A stretch of 64,000 bases of DNA from the NCBI GenBank assembly GCA_965206015.1, contig CBDBIW010000010.1:186001-250000 (forward strand). Reading direction: 5' to 3'. The notes beneath the pieces were generated by a model, which was not told the DNA's origin, ran no database searches, and worked only from the letters and a program-made list of their open reading frames with translations. The translations under genes were made by a program, and so were the position numbers. This document shows positions 52,989 to 62,812 of the stretch, one piece after another (positions within the stretch are counted from its first letter, which is position 1; each line of letters opens with the position of its first letter). The stretch is from JAJCYL01 sp965206015 (GTDB taxonomy: Bacteria > Bacteroidota > Bacteroidia > Cytophagales > Cyclobacteriaceae).

Positions 52989-53024
52989 GGAATAGATTGG
53001 AATAGGGTGGAATTGAATGGAATT
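52989..53024. repeat. Four TGGAAT motifs spaced exactly 10 bp
   Basis: TGGAAT begins at 52989, 52999, 53009 and 53019, one per helical turn, in a gene-free stretch between tRNA-Leu and the ISL3 relic. The bases between vary (AGAT, AGGG, TGAA). The rest of 52820-53088 shows no gene. Confidence 0.8.
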
Positions 53025-53088
53025 TTTGAAATCTGGTAATTCACACCCACTTAATCATTATTTATCAAATAGAAGGCGATACAAAACA

Positions 53089-54355
53089 GGTTCTACCCGG
53101 AATATAGTGGAACGATTAATTTTGTTTGAAAAAAGATGAAGTTGGAAGATCACTATAAAATCCTATTGCAATTAGGTTCAAATTGGGAAGTAGAAACAAT
53201 TGAATTCGATCCTAGTCAGGAGTCAGTATTGGTAAAATTATCCTGCCCATCAAAAGACTATTAAGATGGAGTTAGTGGAGCAACCTATTCGATTTATGAC
53301 CATCGCGAGTCCCGTCAATGGCGTCATTTAGATACCTTACAATACAGCACATTCATCGAGGCGAAGGTCCCTCGAATTAAAGGGCTCCTCAGGTAAAGTC
53401 CGTACCATAGCAATACCATGGGCAGATGTCTCACAAAGACACAGCTATTTGCCGGAAAAAATAACAGACACATTGAAGGCCACCAGGAATCAAACAAGAA
53501 CTTTTCCATTACTACAAATTAGTTTTCATTTGGTAAATCGTATCATTCATCTGGCAGTTAAACGAGGACTCACCCGTCGTACTCCTACAGAGTATGCATC
53601 ACTGAGTATAGACGAAAAATCGTTCAGGAAAGGGCATTGTTATGTTACTGTATTGAGTGATCCTGAAATGGGAACAGTAATCAATGTAGGAGAAGGCCGC
53701 ACCAGGAAAGCCACAAAAAACCTCATCAATGACTCCCCTGGTCCATCACAACGATCAAAAGTAAAAACTGTGTCAATGGATATGAGCAGGGCTTACCTTC
53801 ATGCAGTGAAGGAAGAATTACCCGACAGTAAGATAGGTTTTGATAAGTTTCATTGGGTCAGGTACCTCAATGAGGCGGCAGATAAAGTAAGAAGAAGAGA
53901 AGCCACAGAACAGGAAGAGTTAAAAAACACCAGATACATTTGGCTGAAGGATCATATGAACCTGACAGAAAAACAACGACTCAAATTTGAAGCCATTGAC
54001 CTGACCAGTTACAAAACATCCAGCGCATGGAGAATCAAGGAAAATTTTCGTGACATCCATTTCAAACAGTCATCTCAGGAAGCTTTTATCTTATTCTATG
54101 CATACCTAAGAAACGCTCAAAGATGTGGTATTGGTCAAATCATTAAAGTCGCTAATATGTTTAAGGCTCATATGCAAGGAATTATTAACGCAATGATATT
54201 TGCTAAAAGTAACGCAATGGCTGAGCGTCTCAATGGTAAACTCCAAGAAATCAAGCTCTCGGCAAGAGGCTGTCGAACCTTTGAAAAGTTCAAAAGTGCT
54301 ATCCTGTTTTTTCATGGCAATTTATCCCTTTACCCACAAGAAACTCTGTAGAACC
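53089..54355 (+). mobile_element. Defective ISL3-family insertion sequence
   Basis: The ends GGTTCTAC (53089-53096) and GTAGAACC (54348-54355) are inverted. The right end falls exactly where the RHS pseudogene stops making sense. The left flank shows no RHS sequence and no matching target duplication, so insertion was followed or accompanied by a deletion. Transposase broken at its N-terminus. Confidence 0.75.
53136..54351 (+). pseudogene. ISL3-family transposase, N-terminal region broken
   Basis: The start MKLEDHYKILLQLGSNWEVE is present, but the zinc-finger part has in-frame stops and frame changes (CPSKDY*, then IYDHRESRQWRHLDTLQYST in a shifted frame, then a break near 53395). From about 53449 a long intact frame of 300 codons covers the DDE domain: YASLSIDEKSFRKGHCYVTV (first Asp), VSMDMSRAYLHAVKEELPDS (second Asp) and the final Glu in KSNAMAERLNGKLQEIKLSA. 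The complete catalytic domain makes it look recently inactive. Confidence 0.85.
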
Positions 54356-57345
54356 CTATTGAAAGTTAGACCAAAGGGATAATAACTATCCGTCTGAATA
54401 ATCTTACTTTCGGTATGCTCCATGGTCAAATCATCAAAGAATATGTTCAAATCCTCTTGTGTTTCATTGGCTACATAAATATACAAATAGCCCGGCTGAT
54501 CAGCGGTAAATTCCAGAGACAACTGTTCAAACACATCCTCAGTAGATACCTGCTGAAAACCGGAAGAAACATAGTTGTACCGGGCATCAAAGAAGATGTA
54601 GTTCAGGTACGCTGTTGGAATAGAATTGTCTCCATTAAAAGCAAGTACAGAACCAGGTCCCAGTAAATCATCAAACGCCTGAAATGCAGTTGACGCCTCC
54701 CCTACATTGACTCAGCCACAAGCACTTTGTACCGCACTGGCCAAACCTTCCACTACTGAACCGGTTCTTGGAGCCGCCGGTATTGTATCTTGAATAGGTT
54801 TCAATCCTCACCGTATCCTGAGCCATCACTTGTAAGCTAATGGTTGGCCCCACAATACGATTCTGAGCTGCATTTAATCTTGATGATCGACTGTCATTGC
54901 AGGAATTTGCTTCATCCAACTGCCTGGTTGAAGAAACATTACCAAAAGTGGATTCCTCCAGTGTAACATTTGTCAACTCCATGGTAGCCTGATACAAGGA
55001 TGTAGTTGGCTGGGTAGTAAAACTCACCCTGACATTACCCAAATGATCCTTTAGGTGATATTGATACTGCAAGTCTGTACCATTATTGATTGGATTTGGC
55101 ACAATCCTGCCTTCTTCATGCTGTACGAATTGTAGTACGTTGTCCTCATAGATGAACTCCCCTGCATAATCGGTTGTTTTATCCAAAACACCACTTTTAT
55201 AAACCTTCTGGGCCAACTTCACACCAGTGGCATCATAAATATATTTGATGCTGTCACCAACATTAGCAAAAGTGATCTTTTCCGGCAAGTTCAGGTAATT
55301 GTAGGCAATCGACGCAATTTCCTTGTTTTTGTCTTCAATCATATTGCCGTTGTCATTATACAGGTATTCTTCGGTCAGGTCAACGCCATCCTTAAATCCA
55401 CCATCACTTCCCGTATCGGCTACTTTCTTCAGACGGTTTCCGGAATAAGTGTAAGTCAGGGCGTCCGTCAGATCGGTGCTGCCTTCCACATTCTCCTTCC
55501 TGCTCAATCCCTGGATGTTCCCGTTTTGGTCATAACCAATCTGTCGTTATAGCAAATAGCAGACCACAAGTCTGTAGTCGCATCGGGAACATTGATTTTG
55601 GAGCCTGTAACCTGGCCTTTCAGGGGTACAAAGGGTAATGTCTCCTGCCCAGGCAACTCGTCATTTTTATAATCAAAGGCGGTTCCCCCAATCAATGTTT
55701 TAAAATTATAGTTGTCATAGTAGGTAACTGTAAGCACTTCCAGGCTGGTCGTTGGCCAAACGGTGTTCGTATACCTGTCAGTAGCAGAAACTCCATTATA
55801 GGTCTCTGGAAAATTGGTAGTACTGATCTGCCCGCTTATCTGTAATTGAGTTTGGGCAGCACCATGGGTATAAATACCGATGATGATCGGTCGGTTCAGG
55901 CGATCATACTTGGTATAAAGCCACTGGTGACCATTATTTCGCTGATTTCCGTCCTGGGTAAACACCAGGCGGTCACGTTGGTCATAAACCAGATAAACGG
56001 CATCGGCACCGCGGGTAGTCTCTTTTCAATCATCCGCTGACGGCCGTCATATTTATTTATACTGAAAGGCAAACAGGTCAAGATCGCTGGCAGTTGGATT
56101 GTAAGTATCGCTTGCAAGGATGTCTTTACTCAGTTCTGGCTGTAATACAAACCTAAGGTTACCAATGTCATCATAGATGTAATAGGTTAGTGCCTATTGT
56201 GCATTGTCATTAAGACTGGTCACCGTCACGGCAGCCTGTATTTTTTTTAAGGATCACTCGTCCTGACTTGTCAGTATATTCCCTTACCTGGTTGCCGTTT
56301 TCATCTGTAGTACCAGTGATTGACAGTGTCCCGTCGGGGTAGTAACCATTGTTCACATTGGTATCCCTCACAGGCAGACCACTGGTAATTTTCCAGGCCA
56401 CAATCTTTTCAGAGGTTAAGTGACGCACCAGGTGAATGTATGTTTCCGGAAGTACTGTAAGCAACATGCTTGTTATTGGAATGCCAGCTATCACCAGGAC
56501 CAAACGACTTTATTGGTATGTTCAATGGTGAAACTTCAAATTCCGTTTGGCTATACGGCTTAATATCCCTGGTTATTTTGCCCGCAAGAGAATCCGAATT
56601 GACTGGGTCGTAAAATGTTGCTTGTTCACTTGCAGTGAATGCCTTAAAGTTCCCGGGGTCCACACTGCTCACATAAGGCTGGGATTGTTGGTGCTGCCGC
56701 CCGAATTTAGCTGATGATAATTGGAGTAGAGTATGTACTAATGCCTGAAGTGCAGTTTGAATCCCAATAGGCTTCTACCAAATATGTGCCTTCAACAGGA
56801 AATGCCGACAGACTTGATGCCGTACCTACAGAAGCTCCTCCGGGTTTGAACCATTGATAAGTCGCGATGCCCTGCGAGCCTCTGATAGTGTTAGCATACA
56901 TGGTTGGGGGTGAGTTACTACAAATGGGAGGAAGTGTTGTTATTACACCTCCTGATCCGTTTCTTATTTCTACCCCCGTAGGGTTGGAAGTCGTTCCCGT
57001 TGGAGCATCATAAGTAAACGTCAACATTTCACTTACGCACTTCCCATCTTCTTCCAGTCTAAAATAATATTTATCATTCCCTGAGTCCGGGCCATGTGGA
57101 GGATCAAAAGTCCCATGGTAGGTATCCCCAAATATATGTTCAACTTCCACGTTTGCGGTTTCAAAAGGAAAATCGTATGAATATCTATAATAATGTACAG
57201 TGGCGTGGAACTGGCATGGACAGTGATACCAATATCTCCAGCTAAACCCCAGCCACAGAATCCTGTGGCAGCAGAACCTTCAGGAGTTAATGATTGCTCT
57301 TTTTCAGTTATGGATACGATATTACTCTCCTCATAAATCGTCTCA
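54356..57345 (-). pseudogene. RHS/YD-repeat surface protein gene, multiply frameshifted and truncated
   Basis: Fragments in at least six frames on the minus strand, in order: TEKEQSLTPEGSAATGFCGW, EVEHIFGDTYHGTFDPPHGP and Ig-like YQWFKPGGASVGTASSLSAF, then RHS-type segments YTDKSGRVILKK, YTKYDRLNRPIIIGIYTHG, LTYTYSGNRLKKVADTGSDG, YDATGVKLAQKVYKSG, YQYHLKDHLGNVRVSFTT and finally DSYYPFGLTFN, where it stops at the ISL3 end. The motifs are those of large Bacteroidota RHS-repeat proteins whose lost C-terminus is often a variable toxin-like domain. N-terminal signal also missing. Clearly non-functional. Confidence 0.85.
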
Positions 57346-57400
57346 TTCTGAATGTCAAAAATTCTCATTCTGAATGTGACGTTCTGAATGAGACGATTTA
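57334..57400. repeat. 15-bp perfect inverted repeat with internal CATTCAGAA copies
   Basis: TAAATCGTCTCATTC (57334-57348) and its reverse complement (57386-57400) flank 37 bases. Read on the minus strand, CATTCAGAA occurs three times across the region. It spans the last codons and stop of the map gene and marks the junction with the RHS pseudogene. Confidence 0.75.
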
Positions 57401-58230
57401 GCTGCAAGAGCTTCTTTAATATACTTGAATGTTGAGAGCACTTCTGGTTTGCCATTTACAACAGCCACATCATGCTCAAAATGTCCTGATGGTTTTTTGT
57501 CAGCTGTAATTATGGTCCATCCGTCGCTCAATTGAAGCACATTTTTGGTGCCCATGTTAATCATTGGTTCGATCGCAATTACCAGTCCTTCTTTGATCTT
57601 TGTTCCTTTACCTCTTTTGCCATAATTAGGAACCTCCGGAGACTCATGCATTTCTCTTCCCAATCCGTGTCCAACAAGTTCTCTTACTACACTATAACCA
57701 TTTTTTTCTGCGTGCTGCTGAATGGCAAAACCAACATCACCCATTCGATTGCCAACCACCACTTGTTCAATACCTAACGTCAGACACTCTCTGGTAACTT
57801 TTAGAAGTTTCTTCACTTCTGGTGCCACCTCTCCAATTTCAAAAGTCCAGGCATGGTCACCATAAAATCCATTTTTGACTGCACCACAATCTACGGACAC
57901 AATATCACCATCTTCAAGAGGGTGCTTGTTAGGAATACCATGCACAATTTCCTCATTAGTTGATGTGCAGAGTGTATTTGGAAAGTCATATAAACCCAGA
58001 AAACCTGGTTCAGCACCCTGATCACGAATATATTCGAGGGCCAATTTGTCAAGGTCAAGCGTTGTAACACCAGGGCCTATTTTCTCAGCAATAATCCCCA
58101 ATGTTCTGGATACAATCAGAGTGCTTTCCCTCATCATCTCAATTTCTTCAGGTGTTTTATACCGGGTCATCCCAAACAGTTTATTAAGGAACCTCAAAGG
58201 TAATTTGTTTTTTAAATAGGAATGGCTCAA
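57355..58230 (-). CDS. map: Methionine aminopeptidase, type I
   Basis: 291 residues from the first ATG (MSHSYLKNKLPLRFLNKLFG); the family core begins at MTRYKTPEEIEMMRESTLIV, so the start may be at 58170. It removes the initiator Met from new proteins. Seen: TSTNEEIVHGIPNKHPLEDG, metal Asp residues in VSVDCGAVKNGFYGDHAW, metal His in LVGHGLGREMHESPEVPN, Glu in VIAIEPMINMGT and HFEHDVAVVNGKPEVL. The last ~12 codons (HSERHIQNENF) lie in the inverted repeat at the RHS junction and may not be original. The gene follows the SPOR gene's terminator? No: it is upstream-independent and reads towards the RHS relic. Confidence 0.95.
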   Translation of the reverse strand: MSHSYLKNKLPLRFLNKLFGMTRYKTPEEIEMMRESTLIVSRTLGIIAEKIGPGVTTLDLDKLALEYIRDQGAEPGFLGLYDFPNTLCTSTNEEIVHGIPNKHPLEDGDIVSVDCGAVKNGFYGDHAWTFEIGEVAPEVKKLLKVTRECLTLGIEQVVVGNRMGDVGFAIQQHAEKNGYSVVRELVGHGLGREMHESPEVPNYGKRGKGTKIKEGLVIAIEPMINMGTKNVLQLSDGWTIITADKKPSGHFEHDVAVVNGKPEVLSTFKYIKEALAAKSSHSERHIQNENF

Positions 58231-58235
58231 ACAAA

Positions 58236-58258
58236 AAAAGCAGGGATTCCCTGCTTTT
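58236..58258 (-). terminator. Terminator of the SPOR-domain gene
   Basis: Stem AAAAGCAGGG / CCCTGCTTTT with an ATT loop, followed on the minus strand by a T run (TTTGTTTGAGCC). It lies between the SPOR gene's stop (58280) and the map start (58230), 20 bases after the former. Confidence 0.8.
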
Positions 58259-58279
58259 CAATTCGTATAAGAAAGGGTT

Positions 58280-58891
58280 TTAAATCACTCCTTCCAGAAC
58301 ATCTTTTACAGGTACCCTTTGACCATCTTTAAAAGAAACGATCCATGCATCTTTGACACCCATTTCTCTTAAATACTTTTTGAATGTATCGGCTTCCCAA
58401 TAGTCTCGAAAAATGCCCAATGTGTATTTTTTCAAACCGTCGGCATCTTCACCTTGGAACTCTCCACCTTTATCGAGGTACTGAGAAAGGTCTTTGTGTT
58501 TAAATGCTCCAATCTGCACTTTGAATACTACACCGTTTTGATTACCGGTTGAAGCACTTGCCTGAGCCTGTTGTCTCGCAGCTGCAGAAGCCTGACTTTT
58601 AGCACTTTCCAGTTCACTTCTAAGACTGGCCAATTGGCCTTGATAGTCTGATATTTGCTGATCTTTTTCGGCAATTTGGCTGTCAACACCATTTGCGTCT
58701 TGTTTCAATGTCCTGATTTGATCTTTTAATGCACTGTTCTCATCCAAGAGTGCTTTGTATTGTTCAGGAGAAAGCTTTTTAACTCTTTTTTTCCACTCCT
58801 TCTGTTCTTTCCTGGTCATCTGTGCAGAAGCATCATGTCCCGAGAAAAGTACAAAAAATCCCGGCAGAAGTATCATTGTCAGTAGTCTCAT
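58280..58891 (-). CDS. Exported coiled-coil protein with C-terminal SPOR domain
   Basis: 203 residues from MRLLTMILLPGFFVLFSG, a signal peptide ending GHDASAQM. Next comes a basic/acidic segment RKEQKEWKKRVKKLSPEQYK, a coiled coil (about residues 45-105; ALKDQIRTLKQDANGVDSQI, QISDYQGQLASLRSELESAK) and a C-terminal SPOR-like domain (VVFKVQIGAFKHKDLSQYLD, LGIFRDYWEADTFKKYLREM, VKDAWIVSFKDGQRVPV). SPOR domains bind denuded glycan strands at division sites. An earlier in-frame ATG (58930) precedes the signal peptide by 13 codons and is less likely. Own terminator downstream; fumC upstream on the same strand. Confidence 0.82.
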   Translation of the reverse strand: MRLLTMILLPGFFVLFSGHDASAQMTRKEQKEWKKRVKKLSPEQYKALLDENSALKDQIRTLKQDANGVDSQIAEKDQQISDYQGQLASLRSELESAKSQASAAARQQAQASASTGNQNGVVFKVQIGAFKHKDLSQYLDKGGEFQGEDADGLKKYTLGIFRDYWEADTFKKYLREMGVKDAWIVSFKDGQRVPVKDVLEGVI

Positions 58892-58966
58892 CTTTAAATA
58901 ATTATGTTCTGGGCTTAAATTTATAATCATTGTACAAGAATAACTTGCTTTAAGCCAAAAAAAACA

Positions 58967-60367
58967 TCACTTCAAGCCACCTATCATATTGGCAGGAACT
59001 ACCCATTCGTCGAACTCCTCACTTGTCAGGAGGCCCAATTCTACGGCTGCCTCCCGTAGCGTTGTACCTTCTTTATGTGCTTTTTTTGCAATTTTGGCTG
59101 CATTTTCGTACCCAATGTGTGTGTTCAAAGCGGTGACCAGCATTAATGACTTTTCTACCTTTTCTTTTATGATCTTCTCATTTGGCTCTATACCAATTGC
59201 ACAGTGTTCATTAAAAGATTCACAAGCATCTCCGATTAATCGGGCAGAATTTAATAGATTATAGATCATCATTGGCTTAAAAACGTTCAGCTCGAAGTGC
59301 CCATTCATCCCTCCTGCCGATATAGCAACATCGTTGCCAATGACCTGGGCGCATACCATTGTTAGTGCTTCACATTGAGTGGGATTAACTTTTCCCGGCA
59401 TTATAGAGGAACCCGGTTCATTCTCCGGGATAATTACTTCACCAATTCCGCTTCTTGGCCCTGAAGCCAGCATGCGTATATCGTGTCCAATTTTCATTAG
59501 GCTAACTGCCAATTGCTTCAGTGCACCGGATGTTTCCACAATAGCGTCATGGGCGGCTAATGATTCGAATTTGTTTTCTGCTGTTACAAATGGATGACCC
59601 GAATGTTTTGCAATTTTATCAGCCACCAGTTCAGCGTAGCCCTTTGGTGTATTTAATCCTGTACCTACAGCTGTTCCACCAAGTGCTAATTCAGACAAGT
59701 GAGACAGTGTATTTTTCAATGCTTTAAGACCATGGTCCAACTGAGAAACATAGCCGGAAAACTCCTGGCCTAAGGTGAGTGGCGTAGCATCCATGAAGTG
59801 AGTTCTGCCAATTTTCACAACATCCATGGATTTTTTGGATTTATCTGCCAAAACATCTCTCAGTCCCTGAACTTTTGGGATGGTATGCTCAACAACAATT
59901 TTATAACCCGCGATATGCATTGCTGTTGGGAAGGTGTCGTTTGAAGATTGTGATTTGTTCACGTCATCATTTGGGTGTATAAATTTGTCGGCATCAGTGA
60001 GCTGACCTCCTTTGATTACATGCGCTCGATTTGCAACAACTTCATTCATATTCATATTAGACTGGGTTCCGGATCCGGTTTGCCAGATGACTAATGGAAA
60101 GTTGTCATCCAATTCACCGGCTAATACCTCATCACATACCTGCCCGATAATGTCGCACTTTTCCTTGTCCAACACTCCTAGTTCTGCATTCGCTTCTGCG
60201 GCGGATTTCTTTAAAATAGCAAAAGCCCGGGTGATTTCTGTTGGCATGCGCATGGTATCCACTCCAATTTTGAAATTGTTACGTGACCGTTCTGTCTGAG
60301 CACCCCAATACTTGTCGCTGGGGACTTCAACGGTACCCATAGTGTCTTTTTCGATTCTTACTTCCAT
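58967..60367 (-). CDS. fumC: Fumarate hydratase, class II
   Basis: 466-residue iron-independent fumarase of the TCA cycle (fumarate to L-malate). Seen: DTMGTVEVPSDKYWGAQTER, SGTQSNMNMNEVVANRAHVI, VNKSQSSNDTFPTAMHIAGY, GRTHFMDATPLTLGQEFSGY (active-site THFMDA) and the superfamily signature in PGSSIMPGKVNPTQCEALTM. Full length. An IS5 relic begins about 20 bases upstream of its start codon and may have displaced its promoter. Confidence 0.97.
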   Translation of the reverse strand: MEVRIEKDTMGTVEVPSDKYWGAQTERSRNNFKIGVDTMRMPTEITRAFAILKKSAAEANAELGVLDKEKCDIIGQVCDEVLAGELDDNFPLVIWQTGSGTQSNMNMNEVVANRAHVIKGGQLTDADKFIHPNDDVNKSQSSNDTFPTAMHIAGYKIVVEHTIPKVQGLRDVLADKSKKSMDVVKIGRTHFMDATPLTLGQEFSGYVSQLDHGLKALKNTLSHLSELALGGTAVGTGLNTPKGYAELVADKIAKHSGHPFVTAENKFESLAAHDAIVETSGALKQLAVSLMKIGHDIRMLASGPRSGIGEVIIPENEPGSSIMPGKVNPTQCEALTMVCAQVIGNDVAISAGGMNGHFELNVFKPMMIYNLLNSARLIGDACESFNEHCAIGIEPNEKIIKEKVEKSLMLVTALNTHIGYENAAKIAKKAHKEGTTLREAAVELGLLTSEEFDEWVVPANMIGGLK

Positions 60368-60386
60368 AATTTATCCTCTATGAACT

Positions 60387-60840
60387 AAGACCGTTGCGAA
60401 AGGTTGCAGAAAGAGCGTAAATTTTGAATTTCATAAGTTCCGGGATTCGGTTTTTGTGTTTACACCATTATTGAGTACTTTCTCCCAATGGGTTAATGGC
60501 TGATCTTTTTTGGCTTTTTTCAAAATATGATGCTTCAGCTTTCGCCTGGTCAAAAGGTCTGCATTTTTCTTTGTCTGCTTTCAATGCGATATGTTCGGGC
60601 AAATCAGCACGGTCCAAAACTTCTTCCAAATTACTAATCTCGCTCAAATTGGCAGTTGTATTTGTTTTTCCACTTCTTTTGATGCTGCTTCCTTAGAGCG
60701 TTCTTCTGGGGAGCGTTCTTCCTCTTCTCTAATCTTTGGCGATCTGATATTTTGGCTTGCCTTTGGGTTGGAGAGGCGTATCATATTTCGAAAAGGGTGT
60801 TGATGCAAGAACCAAAAAAGTTGCACCATTGGTTGACCGG
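60387..60840 (-). pseudogene. IS5-family element relic (copy 3), 3' part only
   Basis: Begins with the element end AAGACCGTTGCGAAAGGTTG (60387 on), and the first ~75 bases match the right end of copy 2 with few differences. Read on the minus strand the transposase pieces are LSNPKASQNIRSPKIREEEE and, in another frame, TPLQPKGKPKYQIAKD, then KNADLLTRRKLKHHILKKAK and DQPLTHWEKVLNN, after which the C-terminal DDE segment is deleted. The other terminal repeat is absent. The relic lies between the starts of the divergent genes fumC and nhaC. Confidence 0.78.
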
Positions 60841-60876
60841 CAGGCCTTAAAAGAAAGAGTTTATTATCTTGGCCGG

Positions 60877-62358
60877 ATGCACGAATATGGTTTCTGGTCA
60901 GTCCTCCCTCCTGTTATCGCCATCCTCCTGGCAATTAAAACAAAACAGGTTTATGCTTCGCTTACTGCTGGCATTTGGCTGGGATGGGTGATTATCAGTG
61001 ACGGGAATGTTTTTACTGGCACCATGGCCACACTTCAAGGCCTGGCAGACACCTTCAAGAATGATGGAAATACCAGAACTATAATGTTTACACTCCTGGT
61101 AGGTGCCCTTATTGCATTCATACAGAAATCCGGAGGGGTCAAGGGGTTTATAGTCCGAATCAACAATTATTTGCAAAAAATAGAGGTCAAAAAAGCAGGT
61201 AGTAATCGCATCTTAATCCAATTTCTCGCCAGTGCAACTGGTATACTCATTTTTGTAGAGACTAATATTTCTATTCTAACAGTTGGCACCTTGTACCGGC
61301 CAGTATTTGACCAATTGAAAATCTCCCGTGAGAAATTAGCCTATCTGGCAGATTCTACTTCCTCACCAGCCAGTATTCTCATACCATTCAATGCATGGGG
61401 TGCCTTCATCATGAGTCTACTCATCACGCAAGGGTTTGAGAAACCACTCAATGCCCTCTTTTCCGCCTTTGTTTTCAATGTCTATCCCATGTTGGCTATC
61501 GGGTTGGCAGTTTTTATCATCCTGACCGGTAAGGATTTCGGGTTGATGAAAAAGGCAGAGGAGAGGGCCCGGAATGAAGGAAAAGTAATAGCGGATGGCT
61601 CTACACCAATGATTTCTGATGATGTTCTAATCATTGAGCCTGACACCGATATTATACCTAAAGCGAGGAACATGATCATTCCCATTACAGTTATGGTCCT
61701 GATGATGCCTGCCATGCTTATCTACACTGGTTGGGGAGGAATTGAAAATTTTGATCAGTCAATGTTCTCAATCATTTTTGATGCCATCGGAAATGGTTCC
61801 GGTTCAGAGGCTGTTCTTTATTCTGTTACCAGTTCCCTGTTTGTTGCCTTCATTCTCTACTGGGCAACTGGTGTTGTCAAGCCCAAGGAGATGCTGGACC
61901 TGGGCCTTAAGGGAATGTCAGGCATGTTAAATATGGCCCTGCTGATGGTGTTTGCATTCGCCATAGGTGATATGTGCAAAGAACTTGGTACCGGTTTATA
62001 CGTTGCAGACGTAACCCGCAGTTGGCTCTCACCCAGCCTCGTACCTTCAGTCATTTTTATTACCAGTAGTTTTATTGCCTTTTCAACAGGCACATCATGG
62101 GGAACTTTTGCCATCATGATTGCCATAGCGGTTCCCATGTCGGAATCATTAGACACCAATGTGTACTTCGCCATAGCAGCAGCCCTTGGCGGTGGAGTAT
62201 TTGGAGACCATTGCTCCCCCATTTCAGATACTACAATAATCTCGTCAATGGCTTCAGCTTCAGACCATATTGACCATGTCAAAACACAGTTGCCCTATGC
62301 CCTCTTAGCAGGAGGTGCGACAGTGGTACTTTATTTAATTCTTGGGGTATTGATGTAA
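60877..62358 (+). CDS. NhaC-family Na+/H+ antiporter
   Basis: 493 residues from MHEYGFWSVLPPVIAILLAI. About ten to twelve hydrophobic helices (VYASLTAGIWLGWVII, TIMFTLLVGALIAFIQKSGG, AFIMSLLITQGF, MIIPITVMVLMMPAMLIYTG, LYSVTSSLFVAFILYWATGV), with family motifs DSTSSPASILIPFNAWGAFI, FSTGTSWGTFAIMIAIAVPM and FGDHCSPISDTTIISSMASA. It exchanges Na+ (or another substrate ion or organic acid) for protons. The frame is open upstream to 60757, but those codons are IS5 relic sequence, so the ATG at 60877 is chosen. The native promoter was probably lost or replaced by the relic. Confidence 0.92.
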   Translation: MHEYGFWSVLPPVIAILLAIKTKQVYASLTAGIWLGWVIISDGNVFTGTMATLQGLADTFKNDGNTRTIMFTLLVGALIAFIQKSGGVKGFIVRINNYLQKIEVKKAGSNRILIQFLASATGILIFVETNISILTVGTLYRPVFDQLKISREKLAYLADSTSSPASILIPFNAWGAFIMSLLITQGFEKPLNALFSAFVFNVYPMLAIGLAVFIILTGKDFGLMKKAEERARNEGKVIADGSTPMISDDVLIIEPDTDIIPKARNMIIPITVMVLMMPAMLIYTGWGGIENFDQSMFSIIFDAIGNGSGSEAVLYSVTSSLFVAFILYWATGVVKPKEMLDLGLKGMSGMLNMALLMVFAFAIGDMCKELGTGLYVADVTRSWLSPSLVPSVIFITSSFIAFSTGTSWGTFAIMIAIAVPMSESLDTNVYFAIAAALGGGVFGDHCSPISDTTIISSMASASDHIDHVKTQLPYALLAGGATVVLYLILGVLM

Positions 62359-62660
62359 ATACTCCTGCATTTTAAAAATGTGAAAGTCCAATCCACATGA
62401 TATCATCAGCAGGTTAACCCAGATCATATTGATCATTTAAATCACAATGATCACAGAATCTTTGACTCAAGTTGTAATGTCCCTGATTTTTAACCCGGAC
62501 AGTGTTCAGTTTGCAGCTCATCTTACATAGAATATCAAAAATTTCAGACAAAATCAAAATCTTATAAATTTGTACCTTTGGTAGTCATTCAATCTAATTA
62601 TTTAATACTGAATATTATGTTCGCAGTTTGCCAATTATAGTTCTCCATCAACATAGAATT
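62359..62660. other. Gene-free interval downstream of the antiporter
   Basis: No gene or clear repeat. TACCTTTG at 62571-62578 fits the Bacteroidota -7 box and could start a transcript covering the short frame at 62661 and the BspA-like gene; no good -33 box is seen. Confidence 0.35.
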
Positions 62661-62783
62661 ATGGAAATAATACATGGAATAGCAAGCAGTTTTTTGAAAA
62701 GGACACAGGGGATTTTGGAAATCCCCAAAGGGATTGACAAAATATCCAAGAATATAAAGAGTATTTTAAATAAGAACCACTGA
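62661..62783 (+). CDS. Possible 40-residue small protein upstream of the BspA-like gene
   Basis: Open frame MEIIHGIASSFLKRTQGILE, IPKGIDKISKNIKSILNKNH, basic and amphipathic. It ends 29 bases before the BspA-like start codon. The hairpin GGGGATTT-TGG-AAATCCCC lies inside it. It could be a leader peptide, a small membrane-active protein, or chance; no family recognised. Confidence 0.22.
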   Translation: MEIIHGIASSFLKRTQGILEIPKGIDKISKNIKSILNKNH

Positions 62784-62812
62784 TTTTTAAAATCAACATA
62801 AATAATAACACC

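Noticed and set aside
60757..60876. N-terminal extension of the NhaC antiporter
   Set aside because: The 40 extra codons are IS5 relic sequence read in a chance frame; family alignment starts at MHEYGFWS.
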